Assembly (NCBI RefSeq): GCF_024362695.1
Contig: NC_065420.1
Location: 13,741,420 to 13,805,419, forward strand
Reading direction: 5' to 3'
DNA: 64,000 nt
Source: Pectinophora gossypiella
Taxonomy: Eukaryota > Arthropoda > Insecta > Lepidoptera > Gelechiidae
Program-made: the position numbers and the translations under genes
Part shown: piece after piece, positions 43,724 to 54,695 of the stretch
How the letters are laid out: the number at the start of each line of letters is the position of its first letter
Position numbering within the stretch: position 1 is the stretch's first letter
The notes under the pieces: generated by a model
What the model saw: the letters and a program-made list of their open reading frames with translations, nothing else
The model's database searches: none
What the model was told of the DNA's origin: nothing

Positions 43724-44841
43724 TTAATATTTTACCTAATTGGTTTCTACACGTCAACGTGGCGGAGTCCTCCTAGCGGGCTGGATGCGGCGACACAACC
43801 TTTGTCATGATTATTATTATTTTCCTTCGGGTAATGTTTGCATGGTCTGAAAAGTAATCGCAATATTGTACACAGGCTTTATATTATCCGTCAATCAAAA
43901 ATAACAAGTACATGCTTATTCAATATAAGTGGATAGTATGGGTAGGTACTTTAAGCATAAAACACTAGACTTATTTTGTTTTGGCTTACCTCATGGATTG
44001 TTTATTGGGGTTTTCAAACGACTGCACGTTTCTATTATTTACTATGGATGTTGTTGAGTGTATTGGACGTAATTTATTGTTTCTAATTTGGTTAATGTAT
44101 AATATTTGCTTTATTTGATTCACTTTATTTTTTTCTTTTTAATTAATATACGCAATTCTATTACAAATATATAATTTCGCTTTACTTTAGGAACACGTCG
44201 TGCCCGTTCGGCGGCGCGGCGGTCGAATGAAAAAAAATATTTTGTTTGTAAGTACTAGTAGTAACCAAACTACTTTACCGACCGAGCTAGAATCGGGGTG
44301 CGGCGCGCGCAATATACATATAGGTACTAACACAGACAGACTACACAATACACATTCATGGAATTCGTATTTGTTTATATTATTACATTTGTTTACTAGT
44401 TTTACCTATATTAATAACTTTCTTTTTTTTTTTTTTATTCTAACCTTAAGTATTTACGTATACATCTTTCGATAATATTTGTCTATGTACACTCTAATTC
44501 TATTAATTCTATTAATATAATTTGGTATATATTATAATGTATATTTTGGAATTGAATTTGAATATATACACCATTAACACATGTTTATGAAATACGATGT
44601 TCGTGCGTCATCCAACAGGGTCCACATAATATCAGCGTCGTGGTTCACGCCGCGACTTGTGCTGAGTGAGGCCCTTTTATCTCAGGACGTCCACCACCAC
44701 CTTATGGTCATTTCGACAAACAACCGTCTTGCTTTTTTGTAATTGTTTTAGTGGAAATTTGATAATGATGTTGTTGTCTTTTTTTTGTGTGTGGCGTCCT
44801 TTTATAATAAACTTTTTCTATTCTATTCTATTCTATTCTAT
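43724..44841 (+). other. LINE 3' UTR with TTCTA-repeat end
   Basis: Non-coding. A GC-rich patch at 44195-44310 (GGCGGCGCGGCGGTCGAATG) is odd for the region and may be captured sequence. From about 44577 it matches 55364-55606. AATAAACTT immediately precedes the TTCTA units. Confidence 0.65.
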
Positions 44842-45027
44842 AAAAGAAACACATTTATTAAACAAGTTCAGGCAATAACTGGTGCAAAAGGCGGCTTTAT
44901 TGCCAAGGTAGCAATTACTACCAGGCAACCTTACGTTTACGATACGTTTGTTGTACCATTCGGCATTGTTTATAATACAAGATATAAGCCTGCATTAATA
45001 AAACAAGATTGTGGTGAAAGAAAACAT

Positions 45028-46165
45028 ACTACATTTGCGTCCTCCCGCATTCTAAACATGTTACGTCTGTTGGATTATAATGACTAGCCTTTGAGTACGT
45101 TATCTTGCAATAGGTCCATTGCTCACGCGGCCTCTATCGGAATGGTATCTATTTTATTTCTTCTTATTTTTTATTTTTTTTTCTTTGTTGTCACTTGTCA
45201 GGTTAAGAATGCAATATCAGAAGAAGGAAAAAATGATTGGGCTTCTTTGGAAAGGTTGGAAGGGGCGAAACTCGTACGTAGCTGCTGAGAAAAATGGTGC
45301 TACGGACGTGAGTTGGCTAAAAGTCGTTTACATACTTAATGCATTTTTTTTATTTGTGTTTCTGATTCTGATAACCTTCCCCTTTAAAATTGATATACAT
45401 TATGATATATAATTATGTATATAGACTTAGTTAAACAGTTTTTCGACAACAAATCCTGAGGTGATTTTGCAGTCCACTACTGTACACTCAGGACAAACAT
45501 GGCCGTAAAAAAACCCTAGGACAGAGTTTGATAGAACTTTGCCAGAATCATAGGACAAGTATAAGCTATCATTACATGCAAGTCTCACCAGTGGAGGTTC
45601 TTGGACCAAGTTCCAAGTTGCTGATAAGCTTATATGCAATACCGTAATGACTTGCTAATTAATGATGACGATTTCTTGCAATAGGCAATAAATAGCTTAG
45701 GCGGTCTCTATCGGAGAGGTGTCTATTTATTTTTCTTGTTATTATCACTCAGATCAAATTCCGGAAGCAATATAAAAAAAATCGGTAAGATACTTTTGGA
45801 AGGGGTAAAAGGCATGAAACTTGAACTTAGCTACCGAGAAACAATGGCGCTGCAGATATAAATTGACTATAATTCGCTTACAAAAAGATGTTTTTTTGTT
45901 TTTTTTTATGTTTCGGATTCTGGAAAAGATCCTCTTTAAAATGATATACAATATGATACATAATTATTTATGTAGACTTAGTTATCCAGCAACAAATCTT
46001 GAGTCGATTTTAGCTCCCACTGTATTTTATCACATTTTTAGCCAGGACAAACATGGCCGTAAAAAAAGAACCCCGGGACAGAATCTGATAGAACTTTGCC
46101 AGATTCATAGAGAAAGCATAAGCTTTCATTACATATAAGTCTCATCAGTGGAGGTTCTTGGACCA
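45028..46165 (-). repeat. Right arm of 1.1-kb inverted repeat
   Basis: Reverse complement of 39377-40495, ending GGTTCTTGGACCA. Inner subrepeat about 45085-45620, outer about 45625-46165. No target-site duplication is evident when the 9 bases outside each arm are compared. Spacer left after removing the LINE: about 310 bases. Confidence 0.9.
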
Positions 46166-46384
46166 GATTCGCCCATTCTCCTTTCGGAACGTTTGTAAGT
46201 AGATATATACAACAGACAAGGGAACTATCAACAGCTGTTTTTTTCATCGTTCCCATATAAAAAGTCTATAAAGCTTAAAACTAGGGGTGCGCCAAATACA
46301 TGATGCAAAGGTCGATACAACGTGTTCGTGATTCAACCCCTACTAAAAAAAATATTTCTTTTTTTTATATTTTTGAGATACATA

Positions 46385-46525
46385 CATAAACTTACGGCTA
46401 TCTCCCACCGGGGTAAGCAGAGACTATGGAATTGCATTTGTTTCAATCCTGCCTGACACACTTTTCATACACGTACGCCGGTTCAAACTAGATCGTGTTA
46501 AACGTTTCTTAAGGATATCCAGAAT
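46385..46525 (-). mobile_element. LINE lineage R scrap
   Basis: TATCTCCCACCGGGGTAAGC and ACACGTACGCCGGTTCA, minus strand. Confidence 0.6.
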
Positions 46526-46774
46526 TCCACGTCATACATGATTTTATTAAAAAATAATTTCGCAAATCACCGAATATTATTTAATGGAACACACTCCTCT
46601 GGTAGGTACATGCATATTCACACTAGATTTTAAGAGTCCAAAATTGTAATGATTTCTTGAAATAATAGGGTATTTGACAGGGTCAAATATAAATTATAAA
46701 ATGCTAATCTGGAATCAGAAGCCAGCCTAAGATAATCAAAAATCAATCCATTTTATTTTTCGATTTATTTTCGA

Positions 46775-46915
46775 ATTTTATTTATGAGTTCGACGATTGA
46801 AAATTTTATTGATGACGTCACAGGAGTATTTCCATACGAACTCCGAAGAAAACTTTCGTTTTTACGTTTCGTAAAAAGCATCTCATTTGACTAGGTTGTC
46901 TAGAAGCCTATTGTT
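46775..46915 (+). mobile_element. MITE 4 fragment
   Basis: TTATTGATGACGTCACAGG, GTAAAAAGCATCTCATTTGA and CTAGGTTG-CTAGAAGCCTAT. Confidence 0.5.
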
Positions 46916-46984
46916 ACTTTTATCAAAGTTAAATGCTATATAGAAATCGAATATTCCATTCTGCTACCGAATATGGCGTATATC

Positions 46985-47485
46985 GATCACATTATCACTA
47001 ATTTAAGACCCTCGCTCTTGTCGGAGCAGCATTCCTCTCCATTCTACTTTATAGGGAAAAATAAAGCAGTGGTTTCCCTCTTGCCTTTCGCCCACAGTAC
47101 TCTGTCTGACGCGAGTGGGATGGCGCTCAGAATAGTCTATTTCAAAGCAGTACTTGGACTCCTGTCCTCCGCTTCTGAATAGTACTGACCGTTATTGCTG
47201 CCCTCTGTCAGGTTCCAGGTTATAATCCCTGTGACATGCCTCTTCCGTCCTGCATTGCCGCACCGATGGCGCCCATCTCCACCTCTGCAACCGTTGAGCT
47301 CTTCACCCGTATCCCTTAGATTTGGGTCCCTATCCGAACTCGGCCACCATCTCACTCCGGCAAGGACGCGCCGAACAGGAATTCTCCCAGTGGAGGGCAG
47401 AGAAGATGACTCTGTCCTGCCTGGGGCCGGGTTAATGGTCTTGTATGAAACCAAAGCCACGCTTATACCGATACCACTCAAATAA
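46985..47485 (-). mobile_element. 5'-truncated LINE (same lineage as 12467-12659)
   Basis: Positions 46990-47185 align with the 12467-12659 insertion (CAGTACTCTGTCTGACGCGA; CTTCTGAATAGTACT). It then extends 300 bases further 5' on the minus strand, with decayed frames containing GRIPVRRVLAGVRWWPSSDR. The longest copy of this 3' region in the window. Confidence 0.65.
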
Positions 47486-48047
47486 TCGGCGCATCTCTAC
47501 TTAAAACCTATGATTCGGATACAGTAACGATACTATCGTACGCAACGTTTATTTTAGCTGTTTTGTTCGTGTTTGCTGATCCGAAAATAATGTTTTTATA
47601 CGTTAGGTTTAGTTTCCATTTTATAATTTCGGTGATTCGAGCCGGTCTCATGTGTTTTATTTTTATGTTGTTCGTCTGTCGAATCTGTTACTAATACTAG
47701 GTTTAACAGCTTACCACCAGAGTATGATCTAGACTTGTTTTGTTCTAAAGTATCCATGATGCGACAAAAAATTGCGAAAACTTTCTCTGAGACACAAGTG
47801 ACTTATTAGCCCTAGTTTGAGAACGTCAAATGTGTACCTACCTTACTTAACCTGCTTTAACCTACTTACTTAATTCTTGATTTTTATAATTGTAAAAGGG
47901 TAAATAACTTAGCCACTATTAGGTGGAGACTTGTAATTAGCCTTTAGTTATTGTCTGGTTATTATGTTAGAAAATGTATATGGCCGTAAGTCTTCCTCAA
48001 AATAAATAAATAAATAAATAAATAAGCTTTTTGTTACTAACTAAATA

Positions 48048-48095
48048 TGGACTAGTTTCCGAAATAAATATTTTGAATTTGAATTTGAATAATTT
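48048..48095 (+). mobile_element. LINE 3' tail scrap (GAATTT)
   Basis: CCGAAATAAATATTTTGAAT and TTGAATTTGAAT. Confidence 0.5.
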
Positions 48096-48100
48096 CAGGT

Positions 48101-48206
48101 TCTTCTGTCATGTAGGTTGTGAGGTGAATAACCTCATCAACCTGATGTCAGGTTTATTATTGAACCGCCAAAGGCACCCGATGCGAGTCAAGTAATGACC
48201 AGTGCC
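48101..48206 (-). mobile_element. SINE class 1 tail fragment
   Basis: GTAGGTTGTGAGGTGAATAA and TTATTATTGAACCGCCAAAG, minus strand; it is cut at 48206 by the next palindromic element. Confidence 0.65.
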
Positions 48207-48363
48207 GTGTTTATCAAAACTTACAAGTATACACGTTCACTACCTACAAGTAGGTGTAAATTACGTTTATCAAAAAACGTAGAGGGATTGTAAAATATAC
48301 TTGTAAAATAAATATTGACACTTGTAACATGTAATGTACATATTGTGTAGTTTTGATAAACAC
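48207..48363. mobile_element. Short palindromic element (GTGTTTATCAAAAC ends)
   Basis: Perfect 14-bp terminal inverted repeats at 48207-48220 and 48350-48363, with imperfect ACAAGT/ACTTGT-type pairing inside. It truncates a SINE tail. Confidence 0.6.
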
Positions 48364-48599
48364 ATTCTTGTAATAATGAAAATTTAAACAAGAAAATTCC
48401 TTGTAATAGTATACTTTACTTTATTGCACTTAACAACTAGTTACATCACAAACAAGAAATGGACGTTTACAAGGGTGGACTTATCTCTAAGAGAGATCTC
48501 TTCCAGCCAACCCAGAGGTAGTATTAGAGTAACTGCGGAAGAATAAAAAGAAGTAATACAGGTCTTGTAAGTTTTATTAAATAGGGCACTGTGCTATAG

Positions 48600-48621
48600 T
48601 CGTGTGTGTGTCCGTGAGTAT

Positions 48622-48652
<31 letters not shown>

Positions 48653-48653
48653 G
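48600..48653. repeat. GT microsatellite followed by 18 consecutive G
   Basis: TGTGTGTGTG units lead into an unbroken run of 18 G (48636-48653). Confidence 0.95.
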
Positions 48654-48664
48654 TATTATTTAGT

Positions 48665-48880
48665 CATCATCACCAATTTAAGAGCCACGCTCTTGTCGGT
48701 GTAGCATTTTCCATTCCAGTCTATCAAAGGCCAATTCCTTGACTTCCCTATAAGACACGACGTTAACCTTTTCTTTAATCTGGTCCATGTAAGCTCTTCT
48801 TGGTCTTCCCTTTCCTCTCTTTCCTTCTACTTTCCTTCTATGATGTTTTTAATAAATTCGTCATGTCTTCGGTCCCGCTA
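48665..48880 (-). mobile_element. LINE ORF2 end, RHDEF lineage, minus strand
   Basis: The minus frame reads GRPRRAYMDQIKEKVNVVSY and REVKELAFDRLEWKMLHRQE, the terminal part of a LINE RT ORF, then the AAGAGCGTGGCTCTTAAATT 3' UTR. The best coding preservation of this lineage here. Confidence 0.75.
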
Positions 48881-48894
48881 TAATTTACTGAAAT

Positions 48895-49005
48895 GACTAT
48901 GTACGTTACATGAGTCCTGTCAGGGGCCTTTGACGGCTCAATAGTAACCGAGACACCTGTGTTGATGAAGTTGGTCACATCTCAAAACCCAAACGAGAGA
49001 AGTGG
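48895..49005 (+). mobile_element. SINE class 1 tail fragment
   Basis: TACATGAGTCCTGTCAGGGG through CTCAAAACCCAAACGAGAG. Confidence 0.6.
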
Positions 49006-49587
49006 TATTCTTATTAGCTTATGGCTCTGCTTAATCCATTACGGGTAGCGGGCGTGAGTTAATGTGTTTATGTATAATCAAATAACCGTTCCCTCTTCGT
49101 ATTGTTTCGACATTCCATTATAAGATAATGTAATTAAGTTGGATGAAAACATACGTGACAAATTAGTGAATTTGTACTCTTAACATTGTTAGTATTATTT
49201 AATTTTGTGTATTTGTACACAAAAGATCAAGACAAAATTAAAAAATTAAAAATCCCCCGACCAAAAAAAAAGTACAAAAGGTTTAAAATGCGAAACCCTA
49301 TAAAAAATAACTTATCCCACATATGCTTGCAAGCAAACTGAGCTTGTAACATTCCTATCACACTTAACAAACGACCTGATGACCTTGAACACCTGAACCG
49401 ATTTCCACCAAACATAGCTAAGAACACTCTCGACTGATATACCTTTCAAACAAAAAAAACCGCAATAAAATCGGATCATCCGTTTGGGAGCTACGATGCC
49501 ACAGACAGACACATACACATTTACCCAGACACGTCAAACTTATAACACCCTGTCGGTTTTTGCGTCGAGGGTTAAAAATAAATAAAC

Positions 49588-50035
49588 GACGGAAAATTCC
49601 ACTTGATTTTAACTCAGAATCCTGAGCGAAATCATCCCCCTCAGTATACGTTACGAAGTCACTTACATAAACAGCCTATATATGTCCCACTGCTGGGCAC
49701 AGGCCTCCCCTCAATCAACCGGAGGGGGTATGGAGCATACTCCACCACGCTGCTCCAATGCGGGTTGGTGGAGGTGTTTTTACGGCTAATAGCCGGGACC
49801 AACGGCTTAACGTGCCCTCCGAAGCACGGAATCATCTTACTTTTTCGGACAATCAGGTGATTCAAGCCTGAAAAGTCCTTACCAAACAAAGGACAGTCTC
49901 ACAAAGTGATTTCGACAATGTCCCCATCGGGAATCGAACCCGGACCTCCAGATCGTGAGCCTAACGCTCTAACCACTAGACCACGGAGGCTGTTAAGTCA
50001 CTTACACCTGTATAACTTATGCGTTCGCCAAACAA
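49588..50035. mobile_element. MITE 2 copy split by a SINE
   Basis: GAAAATTCCACTTGATTTTA through TACGTTACGAAGTCACTTAC, then after the SINE AAGTCACTTACACCTGTATA. Confidence 0.75.
49668..49994 (-). mobile_element. SINE class 2, full-length, 12-bp duplication
   Basis: Minus strand: head AACAGCCTCCGTGGTCTAGT, B box GGGTTCGATTCCCGATGGGG, core GTGCTTCGGAGGGCACGTTA, tail GCATTGGAGCAGCGTGGTGG to GCAGTGGGACATATATAGGC. AAGTCACTTACA flanks it at 49656-49667 and 49995-50006. Reference copy for class 2. Confidence 0.92.
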
Positions 50036-50394
50036 ATACTTTATCGCTTAATTTAAAACGTTTTTACGAAGATATAATATTATTCTAACCAAATTTGAAA
50101 TGTTTCGTCTCCATAAGTAGGATTGGGTTGACCAATTTGAAAACTCTGAGAATCTCCTGTAGTGGCCGAAAGGTTGAGGAGATTAGAAATAGGGATGGGC
50201 CATTATTTACTTTAGCAACACTAATAATTTTGTCGTGTACTAGGTTCAAGATAAATTATGAAAGTCTGATTACTAAATAAAAACAGATCTAAAACCCACC
50301 TCACAACCCCACACGAGAGAAGAAGAAGTATGTGTATATTTTATATTTAATTTTAGTGAAAAAAGCAATGCAACAATTTCGTAAACACCTTTCA

Positions 50395-50545
50395 GACCTC
50401 TCAGTAGACTATAGTATTCAATTTGCTTCAAACCTCACACACTTTTCTTGCTTCCTCAACATTCATCAATCGTTTAATACACACACACACCGGTTCAGAG
50501 CAGCTAAATGTCTTCTAAGGACATCTTCAATTCGGTCAATACAAT
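50395..50545 (-). mobile_element. LINE lineage R fragment
   Basis: ACACACTTTTCTTGCTTCCT, CATTCATCAATCGTTTAATA and AAGGACATCTTCAATTCGGT, minus strand. Its upstream (5') end abuts the next LINE tail near 50540. Confidence 0.55.
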
Positions 50546-50660
50546 ACAATACAAATATAACTTATTGCAAAAAATAAAAGAAAATTGTTACAAAAGAAAA
50601 TGTTGATGGAAAATGACGGCCTGGATTTCGTCCAGACAACCATAAGGCGAGAAACTATGT
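50537..50660 (-). mobile_element. LINE 3' tail with TTGTA repeats, minus strand
   Basis: AATACAATACAATACAAATA, then the reverse of CAATAAGTTATATTTG and CGCCTTATGGTTGTCTGGAC. Confidence 0.65.
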
Positions 50661-50974
50661 AAAAATTCAAAGATTGCGGGTGCAAACTTAGAACCTACAT
50701 ACCAATAAATACTATGCATAATAATGAATAAATACATAATACACATTTACAAATACATACATACAAAAAATATATATTATATATAACTTTTTATTTTATT
50801 TTTTTTATTTTTATTTTTATTATTTTTATTTTTTTATTTTTATAACTAAAAAGTACAATATACAAAATACCTAATAATAAGCAAATCAAGAGCCACAGAA
50901 AATAATATACATATACGTGTCAAAAATGGTCAATATATGTGTATATAATATGATGTAAGTGACGAGTGACAATA

Positions 50975-51160
50975 TACGTACTTGTATGGCTACCTGTACG
51001 TACTTGTACGGGGTGTAAGTGACATTGTAACAAATACTGGGGGTGATGATTCAGCTCATTATTCTGAGTTGATATCAAGTGGAATTTTCCATCGCGCTTA
51101 GAATCATGAGCGGAAACATTCCCTCAGTATTCGATACGATGTCACTAACATTCTGTATGT
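50975..51160. mobile_element. MITE 2, complete, with linker
   Basis: Linker TACTTGTATGGCTACCTGTA, left arm GGGTGTAAGTGACATTGTAA, right arm ending GATGTCACTAACATTCTG. Confidence 0.7.
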
Positions 51161-51499
51161 AGTCAAGTGGTACCTATTACGCAAAAAAATGTTACACAGA
51201 ACTGTATCCGTCCGAGAATGACATCCCTAATTCAATTTACCAATTCTTTAGCGCAACCCTTTCGAGTACTAACCCGTTTAAGTGAAGTATCTCCAATATT
51301 TAAATGTTGAGTCGATTTCGCCATTCTGATTTTTAGAAGCTTAGTGATGGTTCAGCGCCTGTTTCTGTATAAAGGTGCGGGGTTCGATTCTTAATTTCCG
51401 TTATACAAAAAAATATATAGGGGTTGAGATCTTCACTTCTCCTCCTCACCACCGAAACCACTGAGAGGTTTGGTCTGCTTTTTTTTTACGTACCTTATT

Positions 51500-51720
51500 G
51501 TACATTTGCCGCAAATGGTATTAACTACTTGACCGGACAAATGGGGTGCGCTGAAGGCTCTCTCCCGGTACAACATTTAAGACAACAGGCCTGAGGGTGC
51601 CCAGTTGGGCGCGAACCTCGGCTCAGGGCGTCGTCTGAGAAGATTGTATTTGAAAGAATTATATGACTCTAGTGGACCCATAGCGATAAGTGCTGAATGA
51701 GGGAAATTATTTTACATAAC
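51500..51720 (-). repeat. Dispersed repeat A, copy 8, reverse
   Basis: TGTACATTTGCCGCAAATGG through GCGAACCTCGGCTCAGGGCG to GCGATAAGTGCTGAATGAGG; it breaks off before the 5' end. Confidence 0.75.
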
Positions 51721-52199
51721 GGCGCGGCGTGGTAGAGCCGTTCAAGTTTTTAATTTCAAACAAACATAATTACATGACAAAGTAAAGCATTCGTCTGATC
51801 TGTTACTCGGAACAAATAATATTATTATATTATGACAAATCAAGATATAAGAAAAAGAAATATCCACTAAAGTAGGAGAAATAAATCAAACTGATGGAAA
51901 AACCAGCCAAGTCCGAGTCGCTCGCCCACGCCCAGAGTTCCGTACGGAAAAAAAAGCAAAATACACACCACCCAAAACATCCAGGCGAGTACACCAATTA
52001 TTTTTAAGATAATCGATATTGTATTAAGATAATAAATTGACCTGCTTTTTTTTGTAATTGTTTTGTGGAGAGTTGATATGAAAAAAAAAGGTTTCGTTCA
52101 TTGGAATATCAACTTCAGGAACGTTTTCAAAATTCGATTTCTCAATCGAGAGATATAAAATTTAAAACTAGTTCTTAGTTAGTTAGTTGTTGTTAGTTG

Positions 52200-52295
52200 T
52201 TAGTTGTACTGTATTTTTTTAATGTGTTTTGTCTGATTGTTGAAATTTTAGTTCTGTGCAATAAAGTATATTTGATTTGATTTGATTTCTTTAGC
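52200..52295 (+). mobile_element. LINE 3' tail with TTTGA repeats
   Basis: GTTCTGTGCAATAAAGTATA followed by TTTGATTTGATTTGATTTC. Confidence 0.55.
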
Positions 52296-52697
52296 TCAGA
52301 AAAAGAAACTCTGACAAACAACCAGACAGAAGAGTTACGTCATTAGGGTGGGTTCCTTCATTTCATCTTGGTATCAGTAGAACCCAAAAAAGACCCACGT
52401 AATTAAATAACACGGAAAGAAATGACAAGGGTCCATGAGATATGCTGTCAAAAACTATATCTGTCACCTTCACTCGATCTTCGAACAGGGTTGGTAGAAA
52501 AAATAAACAAATTTTAGTTTATGTTTTATCTGGAGGTTCGCAATCGATTCCGACAAAGACATTGACGAAATTACTGTGATACTATCCATTGTTTGGTTAG
52601 GTTACTTAAAGCTTGAATAGGTATCTGATTTCCAAAATATATCTGCTATCTGCTTTGGTGCATGAGATCATTTAATAGCATCAATGCTGAGTGTGAT

Positions 52698-52862
52698 CAG
52701 GGGGGTTGAAATGGCCACATCGAAGCAATTCATCTAAGAAAGCAATATTGCTATTTGACATTTGTTTGCATTGCGCACTTACTTTTTATATGCGCAAATG
52801 TCAAATTGCAATATTGCTTTCTTAGATGAATTGCTTCGATGTGGCCATTTTAACACCCCCTG
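52698..52862. mobile_element. Palindromic MITE 1, copy d (best preserved)
   Basis: CAGGGGGGTTGAAATGGCCA at the left and the reverse at the right; arms of about 68 bp with almost no mismatch beyond the tip; loop TTGCATTGCGCACTTAC. Its near-perfect pairing suggests the youngest copy. Confidence 0.9.
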
Positions 52863-52973
52863 CTTTGCAGTAGCAATAGATCTATTAAATCATTGCTTGC
52901 CAGTGGTCATTGCAGCTTCTAGTTAGGTATATTATATTGTTTAGATTTGCTTATGTTTTGTTTTATGTTTTTT

Positions 52974-53050
52974 CTTTAGGAGCCTTTGGCGGCTCAATAT
53001 TAACCCTGTCAGGGTTGATGAGGTTGGTAATCCACCCTACACATCAGAAG
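52974..53050 (+). mobile_element. SINE class 1 tail fragment
   Basis: AGCCTTTGGCGGCTCAATAT and GGTTGATGAGGTTGGTAATC. Confidence 0.6.
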
Positions 53051-53499
53051 CAGAACCATTTAATTCGCGTAAAACTTAAAAATATAAATGAAAACTGTCC
53101 TGTTTTTTACGGATTTGTTTACCAACATATTCTATACATTATGCGGATCAGTCAAGCGATTATATCAGCGATTATTATTCAGTTGTCAAGAGTGTAGTTG
53201 TCACTTTCATCGAGCGCTAGGGATTTACCGGTTTGTAGATAGTTATCGATAGAAATGTCAAAAACATAATATTTCCTTATAGTGAAAAACTTCCGTATAT
53301 TGAAATCCTTAAAGCGTCTGTTATTAAAATCATATTTGGATAAGATTTTTGTTAGTAAAACCTCGCCATATACAAGCTTGTTTCAACCGAGGTCTAAATT
53401 TGTGGTCCAAATTCTTACCTGGATTACGCATGCCAATTTACAATTAGCTACTTGACAGTTGTAACAATAAAATATGAAATATGTCAAAATATTCTTTGT

Positions 53500-53665
53500 T
53501 TTGGTTTTCCCCGAAGGGCAAGGCAAAGGGAACTATACCCACACAGCCATTTTATGTATTTATTTTCTTAATGATGATTAATGAAATTACGAAAGGTGAT
53601 GACGATGAATGATGAAATCTAAGGCCCCACTCTCAGAGCAGACTTCTAATCCGAACCCCAAACGA
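53500..53665 (-). repeat. Dispersed repeat G, reverse copy
   Basis: CCCCGAAGGGCAAGGCAAAG, GTGATGACGATGAATGATGA and TCCGAACCCCAAACGAATTA match 58080-58245 in reverse. Confidence 0.65.
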
Positions 53666-54024
53666 ATTACTTCAAAAAATGTACCCACTTATGGGTCATA
53701 CGACACGACATTAAAATTTATTGCCCCATATGTGGCTCATATACAGTGAACAAGTTAAGCTGTTTATTTTTGAAATTCTTTATTATTTGTATTACAAGTA
53801 TTGTGAAAAGGGTTTAATGGTTGTGACTAGGAAAAAAACTATGAAGGGTAAAAAACAGTTAGCCTTTGTGTAATAAATCAGTAAAGTTAGACGGACCGCG
53901 AAGAAATGCGGGTTATATCGCTTCTATAGCAATCCTGAGATCCAATGGAAGCTATGGAATAAAAGAGATTAACATAAAAGCATCCTCCTATATGATCGAA
54001 GGGGTACGCAGAGGCGTGTTATAC

Positions 54025-54118
54025 ATAGGGTGTAAGTGACATCGTAACGAATAGTTTGAGGTGTGATTCAGACAATGATTCTGAGTTGATATCAAGTGGA
54101 ATTTTCCGACGCAAATTA
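54025..54118 (+). mobile_element. MITE 2 half element
   Basis: GGGTGTAAGTGACATCGTAA through GAGTTGATATCAAGTGGAAT and TTTCCGACGCAAATT. Confidence 0.65.
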
Positions 54119-54194
54119 TAGAACTGAAGATAATAATAAAAAAAAACAAAAAAATTTTAATTATTATTGCGTATGGCAGACAAAAATATAATAT

Positions 54195-54455
54195 CCTGCG
54201 TGGATCATATATCCAGCTTAAGCTCCCTTAACTAAGTCTCTGCCGCATCCGTCACACAATGCAGCTCGGCTATGCCACCTGGGAACCGGTGCCGAGGGTA
54301 CTCGTTCACTATGTGAGATATGGTTTGATTCGGGTGAGCACATTTACAGTATGGCGACTCCAAAATCTCAACCAAAAAAAAACTGTACCCGACTGAACCG
54401 GTGTAGGACCAACCATGGAAAGTCAAACCGTCACCTACATAAATGGGGCTTAAAA
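54195..54455 (-). mobile_element. LINE ORF2 C-terminal fragment with zinc-knuckle remnant
   Basis: The minus frame reads SPYCKCAHPNQTISHIVNEY then PRHRFPGGIAELHCVTDAAE. The CxC ... H ... C pattern after the RT/RNase H region of LINE ORFs is recognisable, with its last cysteine now Y. Confidence 0.65.
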
Positions 54456-54695
54456 TTTTCATGAATTTTACACATACGTCAACTCACTCACAATCAGTGA
54501 CTAAGTTAACAGCGAATATTACTGTATGTATGTGTAAATACTTAAGAACAACTCTAGTTTCCGACATATCTATGGATACTTCACATACCTAACGTGATAT
54601 TGGAGTGGTTTAGGAAACTATTCGGCCGGATGAAACTCTGATTGACATGTGAATAGGGGCAGACAGAACTGCTGACCGGTTTGCTTAGGAGTACC

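Larger units (their letters stand above)
40618..44841 (+). mobile_element. LINE with PHD ORF1 and RT-deleted ORF2
   Basis: A non-LTR retrotransposon lies in the spacer between the fold-back arms. It has a 5' region, ORF1 (40933-41994), ORF2 (42380-43723) and a long 3' UTR ending in four TTCTA units (44819-44841). A weak flanking match (AAAAGA at 40612 and 44842, with similar CTATT-TATA before each) may be its target duplication. The last 265 bases recur at 55364-55606. ORF1 with a PHD finger and pentamer tail fit a CR1/Jockey-group LINE (inference). Confidence 0.82.

Noticed and set aside
40618..46165. LTR retrotransposon or endogenous retrovirus
   Set aside because: The flanking repeats are inverted, not direct; there is no gag, protease or integrase, and the ORFs are LINE-type.
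47137..47481. 114-codon minus-strand frame
   Set aside because: Part of a 5'-truncated LINE (46985-47485); the frame is not kept in the other copy at 12467-12659.
51340..51500. tRNA-like stretch near GGTGCGGGGTTCGATTC
   Set aside because: A single B-box-like match without a matching A-box arm or SINE body.
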